A stretch of 64,000 nucleotides of DNA from DASSQJ01 sp963726295 (GTDB lineage Bacteria > Actinomycetota > Actinomycetes > Actinomycetales > Dermatophilaceae): assembly GCA_963726295.1 (NCBI GenBank), contig CAVSBW010000012.1:62001-126000 (forward strand). The letters run 5' to 3'. Positions 26,093 through 33,636 of the stretch are shown piece after piece (the first letter of the stretch is position 1; each line of letters opens with the position of its first letter). Both the position numbers and the translations under genes were made by a program. The notes below the pieces were generated by a model. That model was not told where the DNA came from. It saw only the letters and a program-made list of their open reading frames with translations, and searched no databases.

Positions 26093-26818
26093 ATGCCCGA
26101 CGACCCGCACCTCGACTCCGCCGGCACCCCGTGGGCGGACCGGGAGCTGTCGTCGAGCGGCTTCGAGACCGATGACGGGTCCGCCGACCCCGCCCTTCGA
26201 TCGGCGCTCGCCTCGGCCCCGGACGACGCCGTGCTCATGCGGCACGTGCGTGCCGCGCGCCTGCTCGTGCCGGTGGTCGCCGCCCCCACGGAGGTCGACC
26301 GGAGCGGCGAGCACCCGGTCGAGACGTCCGTCGACATGACCGCCGTCACCCTCGTGGCACCCGACGGGCGCCGGGCCCTGCCCGTCTTCACCGGCCTCGA
26401 CGCCCTGCGGGCGTGGGACCCGCAGGCGCGCCCGGTGGCGGTGTCGCCGGCTCGGGCGGGGCAGGCGGCCGTGACGGAGGGCTGCGAGGTCATCGTCCTC
26501 GACGTCGCCGGGCCCGGGACGCGGGTGCTCCGCTCGTCGATGGTGTGGGCCCTGGCCCAGGACCGCGAGTGGCTGCCGGCCCACACCGACCCCTTCGTGG
26601 CGCGGGCCGTCGACACCGCGGTCGCGCCGGAGGTCGAGGTCGAGGAGCACGCGGTCGAGGCGGGTGATGCCCCGGGCGTGCTCCGGGTCGTCCTCCGGCT
26701 GGTGCCCGGGCTCGACGCCGCGGCCGTCCGCGATCTGGCGACGCGCGTCGGCGAGCGGCTGGCCGCCGACGGTGAGCTGAGGGCGCGCGTCGACGGCATC
26801 GCCTTCACCGTGCGCTGA
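26093..26818 (+). CDS. SseB-family protein
   Basis: A 241-residue soluble protein. The region LMRHVRAARLLVPVVA through VTLVAPDGRRALPVFTGLDALRAWDPQARPV is the SseB N-terminal domain; the C-terminal part (RVVLRLVPGLDAAAVRDLATRVGERL) looks like the SseB C-terminal domain. The function in actinobacteria is unknown; such genes commonly sit just upstream of infC, as here. Confidence 0.8.
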   Translation: MPDDPHLDSAGTPWADRELSSSGFETDDGSADPALRSALASAPDDAVLMRHVRAARLLVPVVAAPTEVDRSGEHPVETSVDMTAVTLVAPDGRRALPVFTGLDALRAWDPQARPVAVSPARAGQAAVTEGCEVIVLDVAGPGTRVLRSSMVWALAQDREWLPAHTDPFVARAVDTAVAPEVEVEEHAVEAGDAPGVLRVVLRLVPGLDAAAVRDLATRVGERLAADGELRARVDGIAFTVR

Positions 26819-26870
26819 GCCGGTGGGATGCCGTGACCTGCGCCGATTTCGGCGCGGGGCATGCCGCTGG

Positions 26871-27118
26871 TAGCCTTGTGCGTTGACCGGCCGCCTTCGG
26901 AGACGAAGGTGGTGTGCAAGAGAAGCTCCGCTTCCACCCGCGTCGACTAGCAGGTCGCCGGGTCCCCGGTCCGCGACGAGTCGTCGTGCGACGTCCCCGA
27001 CGTGGGGCGGCCGCGGCATCCCGTCACGGCCCGGAACGGATGCAGGCTCCTCGTGCACGGCACGGGGAGCCATTCTCGTGTCCGGTCGTGACGGAACCAC
27101 CTGACGAAGGAGAAGCAC
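26871..27118 (+). promoter_or_regulatory. infC promoter and structured mRNA leader
   Basis: TAGCCT at 26871-26876 is a -10 box (candidate -35 TTTCGG at 26847), giving a leader of roughly 235 nt with no convincing gene. It folds into strong hairpins: a 9-bp stem with a GAGA loop (26891-26912), a 6-bp stem near 26994-27010, and a perfect 11-bp stem with a CACGG loop (27045-27071) followed by ATTCTC. The last could be an attenuator. Upstream, 26840-26855 is a small GCGCC/GGCGC hairpin that may end the SseB transcript. Confidence 0.5.
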
Positions 27119-27769
27119 ATCAGCGAGCCACGCATCAACGACCGCATCCGGGTTCCCGAGGTGCGGTTGGTCGGGCCGAACGGCGAGCAGGTCGGCATCG
27201 TCCGCGTCGAGGACGCGCTCCGCCTCGCGGCGGAGGCCGACCTCGACCTGGTCGAGGTCGCACCGATGGCCAAGCCGCCGGTCGCCAAGCTCATGGACTA
27301 CGGCAAGTTCAAGTACGAAGCCGCCATGAAGGCCCGTGAGGCGCGCAAGAACCAGGTCAACACGGTCATCAAGGAGATCAAGCTCCGCCCGAAGATCGAC
27401 CCGCACGACTACGGCACGAAGAAGGGCCACGTCGAGCGGTTCCTCAAGGGTGGCGACAAGGTCAAGGTGACGATCATGTTCCGCGGTCGCGAGCAGTCCC
27501 GCCCCGAGCTCGGGTTCCGGTTGCTCCAGCGCCTCGCCGAGGACATCGCGGAGCTCGGCACCGTCGAGTCCCAGCCGAAGCAGGACGGCCGCAACATGGT
27601 GATGGTCATCGCGCCGACGAAGAAGAAGGCGCAGGCCATGGCCGAGCAGCGACGGCGCCGCGACGAGGCCTCGAGGCTGACCGAGGAGCCTGCGGAGGCC
27701 GTCGACGCGGTCGAGGACGTCGAGGACGTCGAGGTCCCCGAGGCCGTGGAGACCACCGACGCGGGCTGA
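27119..27769 (+). CDS. infC: Translation initiation factor IF-3
   Basis: A 216-residue IF3. The normal N-terminus ISEPRINDRIRVPEVRLVG is only obtained by starting at ATC 27119; AAGGAG (27107-27112) sits exactly 6 nt before it. Starting at the first GTG (27161) would remove the conserved RINDRIRVPEV block. E. coli infC likewise uses a rare start (AUU), the basis of IF3 autoregulation. The N domain, the Lys-rich linker (AREARKNQVNTVIKEIKLRP) and the C domain (RGREQSRPELG) are complete. An acidic tail of about 30 residues (EDVEDVEVPEAVE) extends the C-terminus. Operon with rpmI-rplT. Confidence 0.95.
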   Translation: MSEPRINDRIRVPEVRLVGPNGEQVGIVRVEDALRLAAEADLDLVEVAPMAKPPVAKLMDYGKFKYEAAMKAREARKNQVNTVIKEIKLRPKIDPHDYGTKKGHVERFLKGGDKVKVTIMFRGREQSRPELGFRLLQRLAEDIAELGTVESQPKQDGRNMVMVIAPTKKKAQAMAEQRRRRDEASRLTEEPAEAVDAVEDVEDVEVPEAVETTDAG

Positions 27770-27823
27770 GCCCGCCCCGAACCACCAGCAGCACCGACAG
27801 CACAACCCAAGGAGATCGGCACC

Positions 27824-28018
27824 ATGCCGAAGAACAAGACGCACAGCGGCGCCAAGAAGCGCTTCCGGGTCACCGGCTCGGGCAAGCTCATGCGCGAGCA
27901 GGCAGGTCACGTCCACAAGTTCCACGAGAAGACCCCGCAGAAGGCCCGGCGCCTGAGCAAGGACGTGATCGTCTCGCCGGCGGACGCCCCGAAGATCAAG
28001 AAGCTCCTCGGCAAGTGA
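27824..28018 (+). CDS. rpmI: 50S ribosomal protein L35 (bL35)
   Basis: A 64-residue very basic protein with the bL35 signature MPKNKTHSGAKKRFRVTGSG at its start and KKLL near the end. AAGGAG precedes the ATG. Middle gene of infC-rpmI-rplT. Confidence 0.97.
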   Translation: MPKNKTHSGAKKRFRVTGSGKLMREQAGHVHKFHEKTPQKARRLSKDVIVSPADAPKIKKLLGK

Positions 28019-28061
28019 GCCGATCCCCCAGAACTGACGCAACACAGCAAGGAGTACTCAC

Positions 28062-28448
28062 GTGGCACGCGTGAAGCGGGCGGTCAACGCCCAGAAGAAG
28101 CGCCGGGTCGTCCTCGAGCGCGCCAGCGGCTACCGCGGGCAGCGCTCGCGGCTCTACCGCAAGGCCAAGGAGCAGGTCCAGCACAGCCTGAACTACAGCT
28201 ACCGGGACCGCCGGGCCCGCAAGGGCGACTTCCGTCGCCTGTGGATCCAGCGGATCAACGCGGCGGCCCGCGCCAACGGCATGACCTACAACCGGTTCAT
28301 CCAGGGCCTGCGCGCCGCCGAGGTCGAGGTCGACCGCCGGATGCTCGCCGAGCTCGCCGTCAACGACGAGGCGGCCTTCGCGGCGCTCGTCGAGATCGCC
28401 AAGGCCCACAAGCCGGCCGAGGCCACCGCCGCCAAGGCCTCCGCCTGA
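28062..28448 (+). CDS. rplT: 50S ribosomal protein L20 (bL20)
   Basis: A 128-residue bL20 with GTG start (VARVKRAVNAQKKRR), the GYRGQRSRLYRKAKEQ block and LWIQRINAAAR. AAGGAGTACTCAC precedes the start. The C-terminus has a short Ala/Lys-rich extension. The stop overlaps the proposed trmH start. Confidence 0.97.
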   Translation: MARVKRAVNAQKKRRVVLERASGYRGQRSRLYRKAKEQVQHSLNYSYRDRRARKGDFRRLWIQRINAAARANGMTYNRFIQGLRAAEVEVDRRMLAELAVNDEAAFAALVEIAKAHKPAEATAAKASA

Positions 28449-29308
28449 GCGGGACCCACGGCTCCACGCCGGTCATCGCCAACCCCCGGTCCGACCGGGT
28501 CCGGGCGGTGCGGGCGCTGCAGAAGCGGTCGGTGCGTACGCGCACCGGCCGCTTCGCCGTGGAGGGGCCCCAGGGGGTCCGCGAGGCCGTCCGGTACGCG
28601 CCGGAGCGGGTCCGCGACGTCTACGTCACCGCCCAGGCGGCCCAGCGGTACGCCGTGGACGTGCTGGGGCCTGCCCGCGAGGCCGGGCTCTGGGTGCACG
28701 AGGTGACCCCCGAGGTGCTCGCTGCGATGGCCGGCACCGCGGCCCCGCAGGGGATGCTGGCCGTCGTCGACCTCGACGACGCGAGGTCCGGCGCCACCAC
28801 GCCCGCCGAGGCGCTCGAGGACCTCCTCAAGTCCGGGCCCCGACTGCTCGTGCTCCTCACCCACGTCCGCGATCCGGGCAACGCCGGAACCGTGGTGCGG
28901 GCCGCCGACGCGGCCGCTGCCGACGCCGTCCTCGTCAGCGAGGCCTCGGTGGACGTGCACGCCCCCAAGGTCGTGCGCTCAACCGCGGGCTCGCTGTTCC
29001 ACCTGCCCGTGGTGACCGGGCTGGCCGTCGACGAGACGCTCGCCGCGCTGCGGCGGCACGGCATCCGCTCCTACGCGGCAGACGGCTCCGGTCGCACACT
29101 CCTGCCCGACGCCGACCTCGACGTCGCGCACTGCTGGGTCACCGGCAACGAGGCGTGGGGGATGCCGGACGAGGTGCTCACGGCCTGCGACGACGTCGTG
29201 CGAGTGCCGATCCACGGCCGCGCCGAGTCGCTCAACCTCGCGATGACGGCCACCCTGTGCCTCTACGCATCGGCGGGGCTCCGTGGCCCCCGCGACACCG
29301 CCGGGTAG
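28445..29308 (+). CDS. TrmH/SpoU-family RNA 2'-O-ribose methyltransferase
   Basis: A SPOUT methyltransferase of up to 287 residues. All three motifs are present: THVRDPGNAGTVVRAADA (motif 1), VTGNEAWGM (motif 2) and IHGRAESLNLAMTATL (motif 3), after an N-terminal substrate-binding domain. It occupies the tsnR-like position after rplT, as in mycobacteria, and probably modifies rRNA. The start is uncertain: no ATG or TTG precedes the conserved ANPRSDRVRAV block, and the only start-like codon is CTG at 28445 overlapping the rplT stop (CTGA). GTG at 28508 would delete conserved residues. Confidence 0.88.
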   Translation: MSGTHGSTPVIANPRSDRVRAVRALQKRSVRTRTGRFAVEGPQGVREAVRYAPERVRDVYVTAQAAQRYAVDVLGPAREAGLWVHEVTPEVLAAMAGTAAPQGMLAVVDLDDARSGATTPAEALEDLLKSGPRLLVLLTHVRDPGNAGTVVRAADAAAADAVLVSEASVDVHAPKVVRSTAGSLFHLPVVTGLAVDETLAALRRHGIRSYAADGSGRTLLPDADLDVAHCWVTGNEAWGMPDEVLTACDDVVRVPIHGRAESLNLAMTATLCLYASAGLRGPRDTAG

Positions 29309-29317
29309 CCTGCCCGC
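29306..29317 (+). promoter_or_regulatory. Leaderless -10 element of the PAS histidine kinase gene
   Basis: TAGCCT (29306-29311) overlaps the trmH stop and ends 6 nt before the ATG at 29318. Confidence 0.4.
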
Positions 29318-30385
29318 ATGCCGCAGCGGTTCATGGTTCCGCACGACCTCGCGGCCCACGGTCTGGAGTTCATCCCCGACGGCCTCGTCGCCGCCGTCGG
29401 GGACGACGCCGTCGTGCAGTTCATGAACTCGCGCGCGGAGCAGATCACCGGGCTGTCGATCGACGACGTCATGGGGCGCGACCTGCGCCAGGCGATGCCG
29501 CTGCAGGACCTCGCCGGCGACTCGTGGTGGGAGCTCAGCGACCCGTGGGGAGGGCTGCGGACCACCACCGGCCACCGGGAGCGGCTGCTCGTCCTCCCGA
29601 GCGGGAGCGAGGTGCTGGTCACCGCTCGCTACCACCGCACGGAGCGGGGTGGTCCGGTCCGGGCCGTCGTGCTCGGCCTGCGCGACGCCGAGGGGAGGCG
29701 CAGGGCCGAGGCCGAGAGCGCGGCGCTGCTCACCTCGGTGGCGCACGAGCTGCGCTCGCCACTCACCGGTGTCAAGGGGTTCTCCTCGACGCTGCTGCGC
29801 AACTGGGACCGCTTCACCGACGACCAGAAGCGGCTCATGCTCGAGACCATCGAGGCCGACGCCGACCGCGTGACCCGACTGATCACCGAGCTCCTCGACA
29901 CGTCGAGGATCGGCGCCGGCCGGCTCACCGTGCACCCGCAGCCGCTCGACCCGCGCCCGCGCCTCGAGGCCCAGGTGGAGAGGCTGGTGGCGAGCGGCAC
30001 CGAGCGCGGCCAGTTCGACATCACGGTGGACGACGGCATCGAGGTGGTCTGGGCCGACCCGGACCGCTTCGAGCAGGTGCTCACCAACCTCGTGGACAAC
30101 GCGTTGCGCCACGGGCGGGGGCGGGTCCTCCTCGAGGTACGTCGGTCGACGTGGGACGGGCCGTCGGCCGTCGACGTCATGGTGAGCGACGACGGCGAGG
30201 GCATCGCGCCCCAGCACCGCGAGCTCGTGTTCTCGCGGTTCTGGCAGGCCGGGGCCAAGCACGGCACCGGGCTCGGCCTCTACCTCGTCCGGGGCCTCGT
30301 CGAGGCGCACGGGGGCGAGGTCGTGGCCGAGGACGCGCCCTCCGGGGGCGCCTGCCTGCGGGCCACGTTCCCCGACGGGGACTGA
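29318..30385 (+). CDS. Soluble PAS-domain sensor histidine kinase (orphan)
   Basis: A 355-residue kinase without membrane segments. Residues about 15-125 form a PAS domain (FIPDGLVAAVGDDAVVQFMNSR, GRDLRQAMPL). A HisKA domain follows with the H-box SVAHELRSPLTGVKGF (phosphoacceptor His near 145). The HATPase domain has LTNLVDNALRHG (N box), VSDDGEGIAP (G1), the F box FSRFW and GTGLGLYLVRGLVEAHGG (G2). The ligand of the PAS domain is unknown. No response regulator gene is adjacent, so the partner is elsewhere. It converges with the catalase gene. Confidence 0.9.
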   Translation: MPQRFMVPHDLAAHGLEFIPDGLVAAVGDDAVVQFMNSRAEQITGLSIDDVMGRDLRQAMPLQDLAGDSWWELSDPWGGLRTTTGHRERLLVLPSGSEVLVTARYHRTERGGPVRAVVLGLRDAEGRRRAEAESAALLTSVAHELRSPLTGVKGFSSTLLRNWDRFTDDQKRLMLETIEADADRVTRLITELLDTSRIGAGRLTVHPQPLDPRPRLEAQVERLVASGTERGQFDITVDDGIEVVWADPDRFEQVLTNLVDNALRHGRGRVLLEVRRSTWDGPSAVDVMVSDDGEGIAPQHRELVFSRFWQAGAKHGTGLGLYLVRGLVEAHGGEVVAEDAPSGGACLRATFPDGD

Positions 30386-30422
30386 CCCGGGCCGACGCCC
30401 CCGCAGCGAGGACCGTGTCCGG

Positions 30423-31991
30423 TCAGGGCGTACCGGTGCGCTCGCGCAGCGGTTCCCTGACGTGGGACTTCTCCTCGTCGGGCGCCCCCGGGATCGGGTC
30501 GCCCTCCCCGGCCCGCACGCGCTCCTCGATGCGCTTGCCGGTCTCCTCGTCGACGTTGCGCCAGTAGACGAAGGCGCGCTCGAGGACGTCCTCGCGGACC
30601 CCGCCGAGCGCTCCGGCCACCGTCTCGACGAACCGGTCGCGCTGCGCGTCGTCCATGACCTCGCGGACCAGGGCGCCGGCCTGGCTCCAGTCGTCGTCGT
30701 CCGGTCGCAGCGTGTAGGCCTGCCGGACCATCGCGCCGTCGGCCTCCCAGCCCTCGGCGACCCTGCCCTGGAACTCGGAGTGGCCCCGGCCCATGTTGTT
30801 CGGGATGTACGTGGGACCGCCGTCGACGTCCATCTGCATGGCGCCGTCGTAGGTGAGGTGGTTCATCCGCTCCTCCACCGACGGCAGCGGCCGGTTCACC
30901 GGCACCTGGTGGTGGTTCGTGCCGACCCGGGCCCGGGCGGCGTCGGCGTAGGCGAAGACCCGGGCGAGCAGCATCTTGTCGGGCGAGAAGCCGATGCCCG
31001 GCACGATGTTGCTCGGCTCGAACGTCGCCTGCTCGATCTGGGCGAAGTGGTTGACCGGGTTCTCGTCGAGCGTGAAGGTCCCCACCCTGATCAGCGGGTG
31101 GTCCGCGTGGGACCAGACCTTGGTGAGGTCGAACGGGTTCACCCGGTACCCGCCGGCCTCCTCGTACGGCATGGCCTGGATGGACAGCGTCCAACTGGGG
31201 TGCTCCCCGCGCTCGATCGCCTCGAAGAGGTCGCGGCGGTGGGCGTCGGAGTCCGCTCCCGCGAGGCGCTCGGCCTCCTCGTTGGTGAGGTTCTCGACGC
31301 CCTGATCGGTGTGGAAGTGGAACTTCACCCAGAAGCGCTCGCCGCCTTCGTTGCTCATCATGTAGGTGTGCGAGCCGTAGCCGTTCATGTGCCGCCACGA
31401 GCTCGGCAGGCCGCGGTCGCCCATGAGGTAGGTGACCTGGTGGGCCGACTCGGGGGAGTTGGTCCAGAAGTCCCACTGCATCGTGCCGTCGCGCAGCCCG
31501 GACGCGGCGAGGCGCTTCTGGCTCCGGATGAAGTGCGGGAACTTCATCGGGTCGCGCAGGAAGAACACGGGTGTGTTGTTGCCGACGAGGTCCCAGTTGC
31601 CCTCCTCGGTGTAGAAGCGCACGGCGAAGCCGCGCACGTCGCGCCACGTGTCCGGTGAGCCGAGCTCGCCGGCGACCGTGGAGAAGCGGGCGAGGGTGCG
31701 CACGGTCGTTCCCGGCTGGAACACCGCGGCCCTGGTGAAGCGCGTGATGTCCTCGGTGCACACGAACGTCCCGAACGCCCCGGAGCCCTTGGCGTGCGGC
31801 TTGCGCTCGGGGATGTTCTCGCGGTTGAAGTGCGCCAGCGTGTCGAGGAGGTGCACGTCGTGGAGCATCAGCGGGCCGTCGGGGGAGAGGCTGAGGCTGT
31901 GCTCGTCGCTCTCCGCGGGGGCGCCGTTGGCCAGGCTCGAGCCGGTGGGGGTGCCGAGGGTGGCGGTGTCCTCGTAGGGGTCGGTCGTCAT
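30423..31991 (-). CDS. katA: Monofunctional heme catalase
   Basis: A 522-residue clade-type catalase. Distal His is in PERKPHAKGSGAFG, the distal Asn in GNNTPVFFLRDP, and the proximal heme ligand Tyr in ARVFAYADA (RxFxY). The SFxxG-type NADPH and core regions (VKFHFHTDQG, NPFDLTKVW) are present, and the C-terminus is short, so it is a small-subunit catalase. It disproportionates hydrogen peroxide in the cytoplasm. GAGGAGCAGCG precedes the ATG at 31991. The 212-nt gap to the divergent MFS gene must hold its promoter; I see no clear operator there. Confidence 0.95.
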   Translation of the reverse strand: MTTDPYEDTATLGTPTGSSLANGAPAESDEHSLSLSPDGPLMLHDVHLLDTLAHFNRENIPERKPHAKGSGAFGTFVCTEDITRFTRAAVFQPGTTVRTLARFSTVAGELGSPDTWRDVRGFAVRFYTEEGNWDLVGNNTPVFFLRDPMKFPHFIRSQKRLAASGLRDGTMQWDFWTNSPESAHQVTYLMGDRGLPSSWRHMNGYGSHTYMMSNEGGERFWVKFHFHTDQGVENLTNEEAERLAGADSDAHRRDLFEAIERGEHPSWTLSIQAMPYEEAGGYRVNPFDLTKVWSHADHPLIRVGTFTLDENPVNHFAQIEQATFEPSNIVPGIGFSPDKMLLARVFAYADAARARVGTNHHQVPVNRPLPSVEERMNHLTYDGAMQMDVDGGPTYIPNNMGRGHSEFQGRVAEGWEADGAMVRQAYTLRPDDDDWSQAGALVREVMDDAQRDRFVETVAGALGGVREDVLERAFVYWRNVDEETGKRIEERVRAGEGDPIPGAPDEEKSHVREPLRERTGTP

Positions 31992-32203
31992 CGCTGCTCC
32001 TCGTGTTCGTCGTCGTCGGCCCGCGGTCGGTGGACGGAAGGTGGGTTCTCTCGGTGGTGACCTACCCAGGGCGGTGCGCCGGTGAACCTGCCGGGTCGGA
32101 CGGGTCGGGAGGACCGGCGTCACCACCCCAACGGCCCATGGAACGACTGGAGTTCGGAGTGTTCTGTGGTCCCGGATGGCGAGCCGGGTGACGGGGTGCC
32201 AGC

Positions 32204-33427
32204 ATGGGCCCCGTGTCGTCGGTGTCCCTCGAGCCCTATCGCCGTGCCCTGGCGAGCCGACGGCTGCGCACTGCCCTCCTCCTGGGCACCCTACTGCGGG
32301 CTCCGGTGTTCGCCAGCGGCATCCTGCTGACCGTCCACACCGTCACCACCCTCGGCCGGTCGTACTCGGCGGCCGGCGTCCTCGTCGCGGTGGTCACCAG
32401 CGCGATGGCCCTCAGCGGCCCGTGGCGCGGGAGGCTGCTCGACCGCCTCGGGCTGCGGCGGGTCGTGCTGCCGTCGGTGGTGGTGGCGGCGACGTGCTGG
32501 GCGGTGGCGCCCTGGGTGGACTACTGGCCCCTCGTGGTGCTCGCCCTCGTGGCCAGCCTCCTCGTGATCCCGAGCATGCCGATCATCCGCCAGGCGGTGA
32601 TCGCCTCCGTCCCCGAGAGCGAGCGGCGCACCGCCATCTCGCTCGACACCGCGGCCGTGGAGCTGTCGTTCATGGCCGCGCCGCTCATCGCGGTCTGGGC
32701 GGCGGCGCACTGGTCGACCTCGTGGGTCCTGTTCATCAGCCAGATGCTCGCCGTGCTCTCCGGTGTCGTCATCTGGGTGGTCGACCCGCCGCTCCGGGCC
32801 GCGACCGAGCGCACGGCCGCCGAGCACGACGTGCCGCGTCGCGAGTGGTTCTCGCTGCGCTTCGTCGTCGTCTGCCTGGTGGCCCTCGCCGCCACGCTGG
32901 TGCTCTCGGGCTCGGAGATCGCCGTCGTCGCAGCCATGCGCCTCTGGGACGTGACCCCGCAGATCGGCCTGGTCCTGGCGATGCTCGGCCTCGGCTCCCT
33001 CATCGGTGGCCTGGTCTACGGGGCGCTCCATCGTCCGCTGCCGGCGCACTGGCTGCTCCTCGGGCTGGCGCTCGTCACCGTGCCGATGGCCCTCGCCTCG
33101 TCGGCCTGGGTGCTCGGTGCCCTCTCCTTCGCCGCCGGCCTGTTCACCGCTCCCACGATCACGGCCACGGTGGACCAGCTGAGCCGGCTCGTTCCGGCCG
33201 AGACGCGCGGTGAGGCGATCGGCTGGCACGGCTCGTCGCTGGCGGCCGGCGGTGCCCTCGGTGCCCCGCTGGCCGGGATGGCGATCGACCGGTACGGCTT
33301 CGGAGGAGGCTTCGCGGTGGTCGCGATCATCGGCATCACGCTGGCGCTGCTCGCCGTGCCCGTGTTGCGGCCCCGCAGGTCGGTCCGTGAGAACGCCCTG
33401 GCGCACTCCGGCTCGGCCCGTGGCTGA
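32204..33427 (+). CDS. MFS transporter (second of two paralogues)
   Basis: A 407-residue major facilitator protein paralogous to that at 24875-26083: both share GPWRGRLLDR-GLRRVVLPS, a CW-VAP--YWPL segment, PESERRTAISLD, PTITATVDQ-SR and G-PLAG-A-DR. About 12 hydrophobic helices are visible; the middle cytoplasmic loop is charged (ATERTAAEHDVPRREW). Substrate unknown. ATG at 32204; GTG at codon 4 is an alternative. It is followed by the pheS leader region. Confidence 0.85.
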   Translation: MGPVSSVSLEPYRRALASRRLRTALLLGTLLRAPVFASGILLTVHTVTTLGRSYSAAGVLVAVVTSAMALSGPWRGRLLDRLGLRRVVLPSVVVAATCWAVAPWVDYWPLVVLALVASLLVIPSMPIIRQAVIASVPESERRTAISLDTAAVELSFMAAPLIAVWAAAHWSTSWVLFISQMLAVLSGVVIWVVDPPLRAATERTAAEHDVPRREWFSLRFVVVCLVALAATLVLSGSEIAVVAAMRLWDVTPQIGLVLAMLGLGSLIGGLVYGALHRPLPAHWLLLGLALVTVPMALASSAWVLGALSFAAGLFTAPTITATVDQLSRLVPAETRGEAIGWHGSSLAAGGALGAPLAGMAIDRYGFGGGFAVVAIIGITLALLAVPVLRPRRSVRENALAHSGSARG

Positions 33428-33447
33428 GCCCCTGTCGGCCGTGGCGC

Positions 33448-33460
33448 TACGCTGGGCCAC
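33448..33460 (+). promoter_or_regulatory. Leaderless -10 element before the pheS upstream ORF
   Basis: TACGCT (33448-33453) ends 7 nt before a GTG at 33461 that opens a 19-codon frame. Confidence 0.35.
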
Positions 33461-33520
33461 GTGAGAACCGGCATGCGGCGATTTACCAGGCCCCCGGGCC
33501 TGTCCGCCGGCACGCTCTGA
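33461..33520 (+). CDS. Candidate 19-residue upstream ORF (leader peptide) of pheST
   Basis: GTG at 33461, placed just after a TACGCT -10 box, opens VRTGMRRFTRPPGLSAGTL and ends at TGA 33518-33520. A hairpin lies within it (33487-33502, CAGGCC/GGCCTG), GCCGGC repeats straddle its stop, and a 9-bp hairpin follows (33556-33585). It contains only one Phe codon, so a classical Phe-counting attenuator is weakly supported. Position and promoter spacing are the evidence. Confidence 0.35.
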   Translation: MRTGMRRFTRPPGLSAGTL

Positions 33521-33555
33521 CGCCGGCCGTCCTCACGACGACTCCGTCGCTCCGC

Positions 33556-33603
33556 CCGGGGGCACCGCCCACGTCCTGCCCCCGGCGCGACCCCTCCTAG
33601 ACT
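33556..33603 (+). promoter_or_regulatory. Hairpin and second promoter before pheS
   Basis: CCGGGGGCA (33556-33564) pairs with TGCCCCCGG (33577-33585). Just after it, TAGACT (33598-33603) is a -10 box that would give pheS a leader of about 27 nt. The region could thus combine termination of upstream transcription with a dedicated promoter. Confidence 0.4.
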
Positions 33604-33636
33604 CGGCCGCGCCCCCACACCCCAGAAGTGGAAGCG

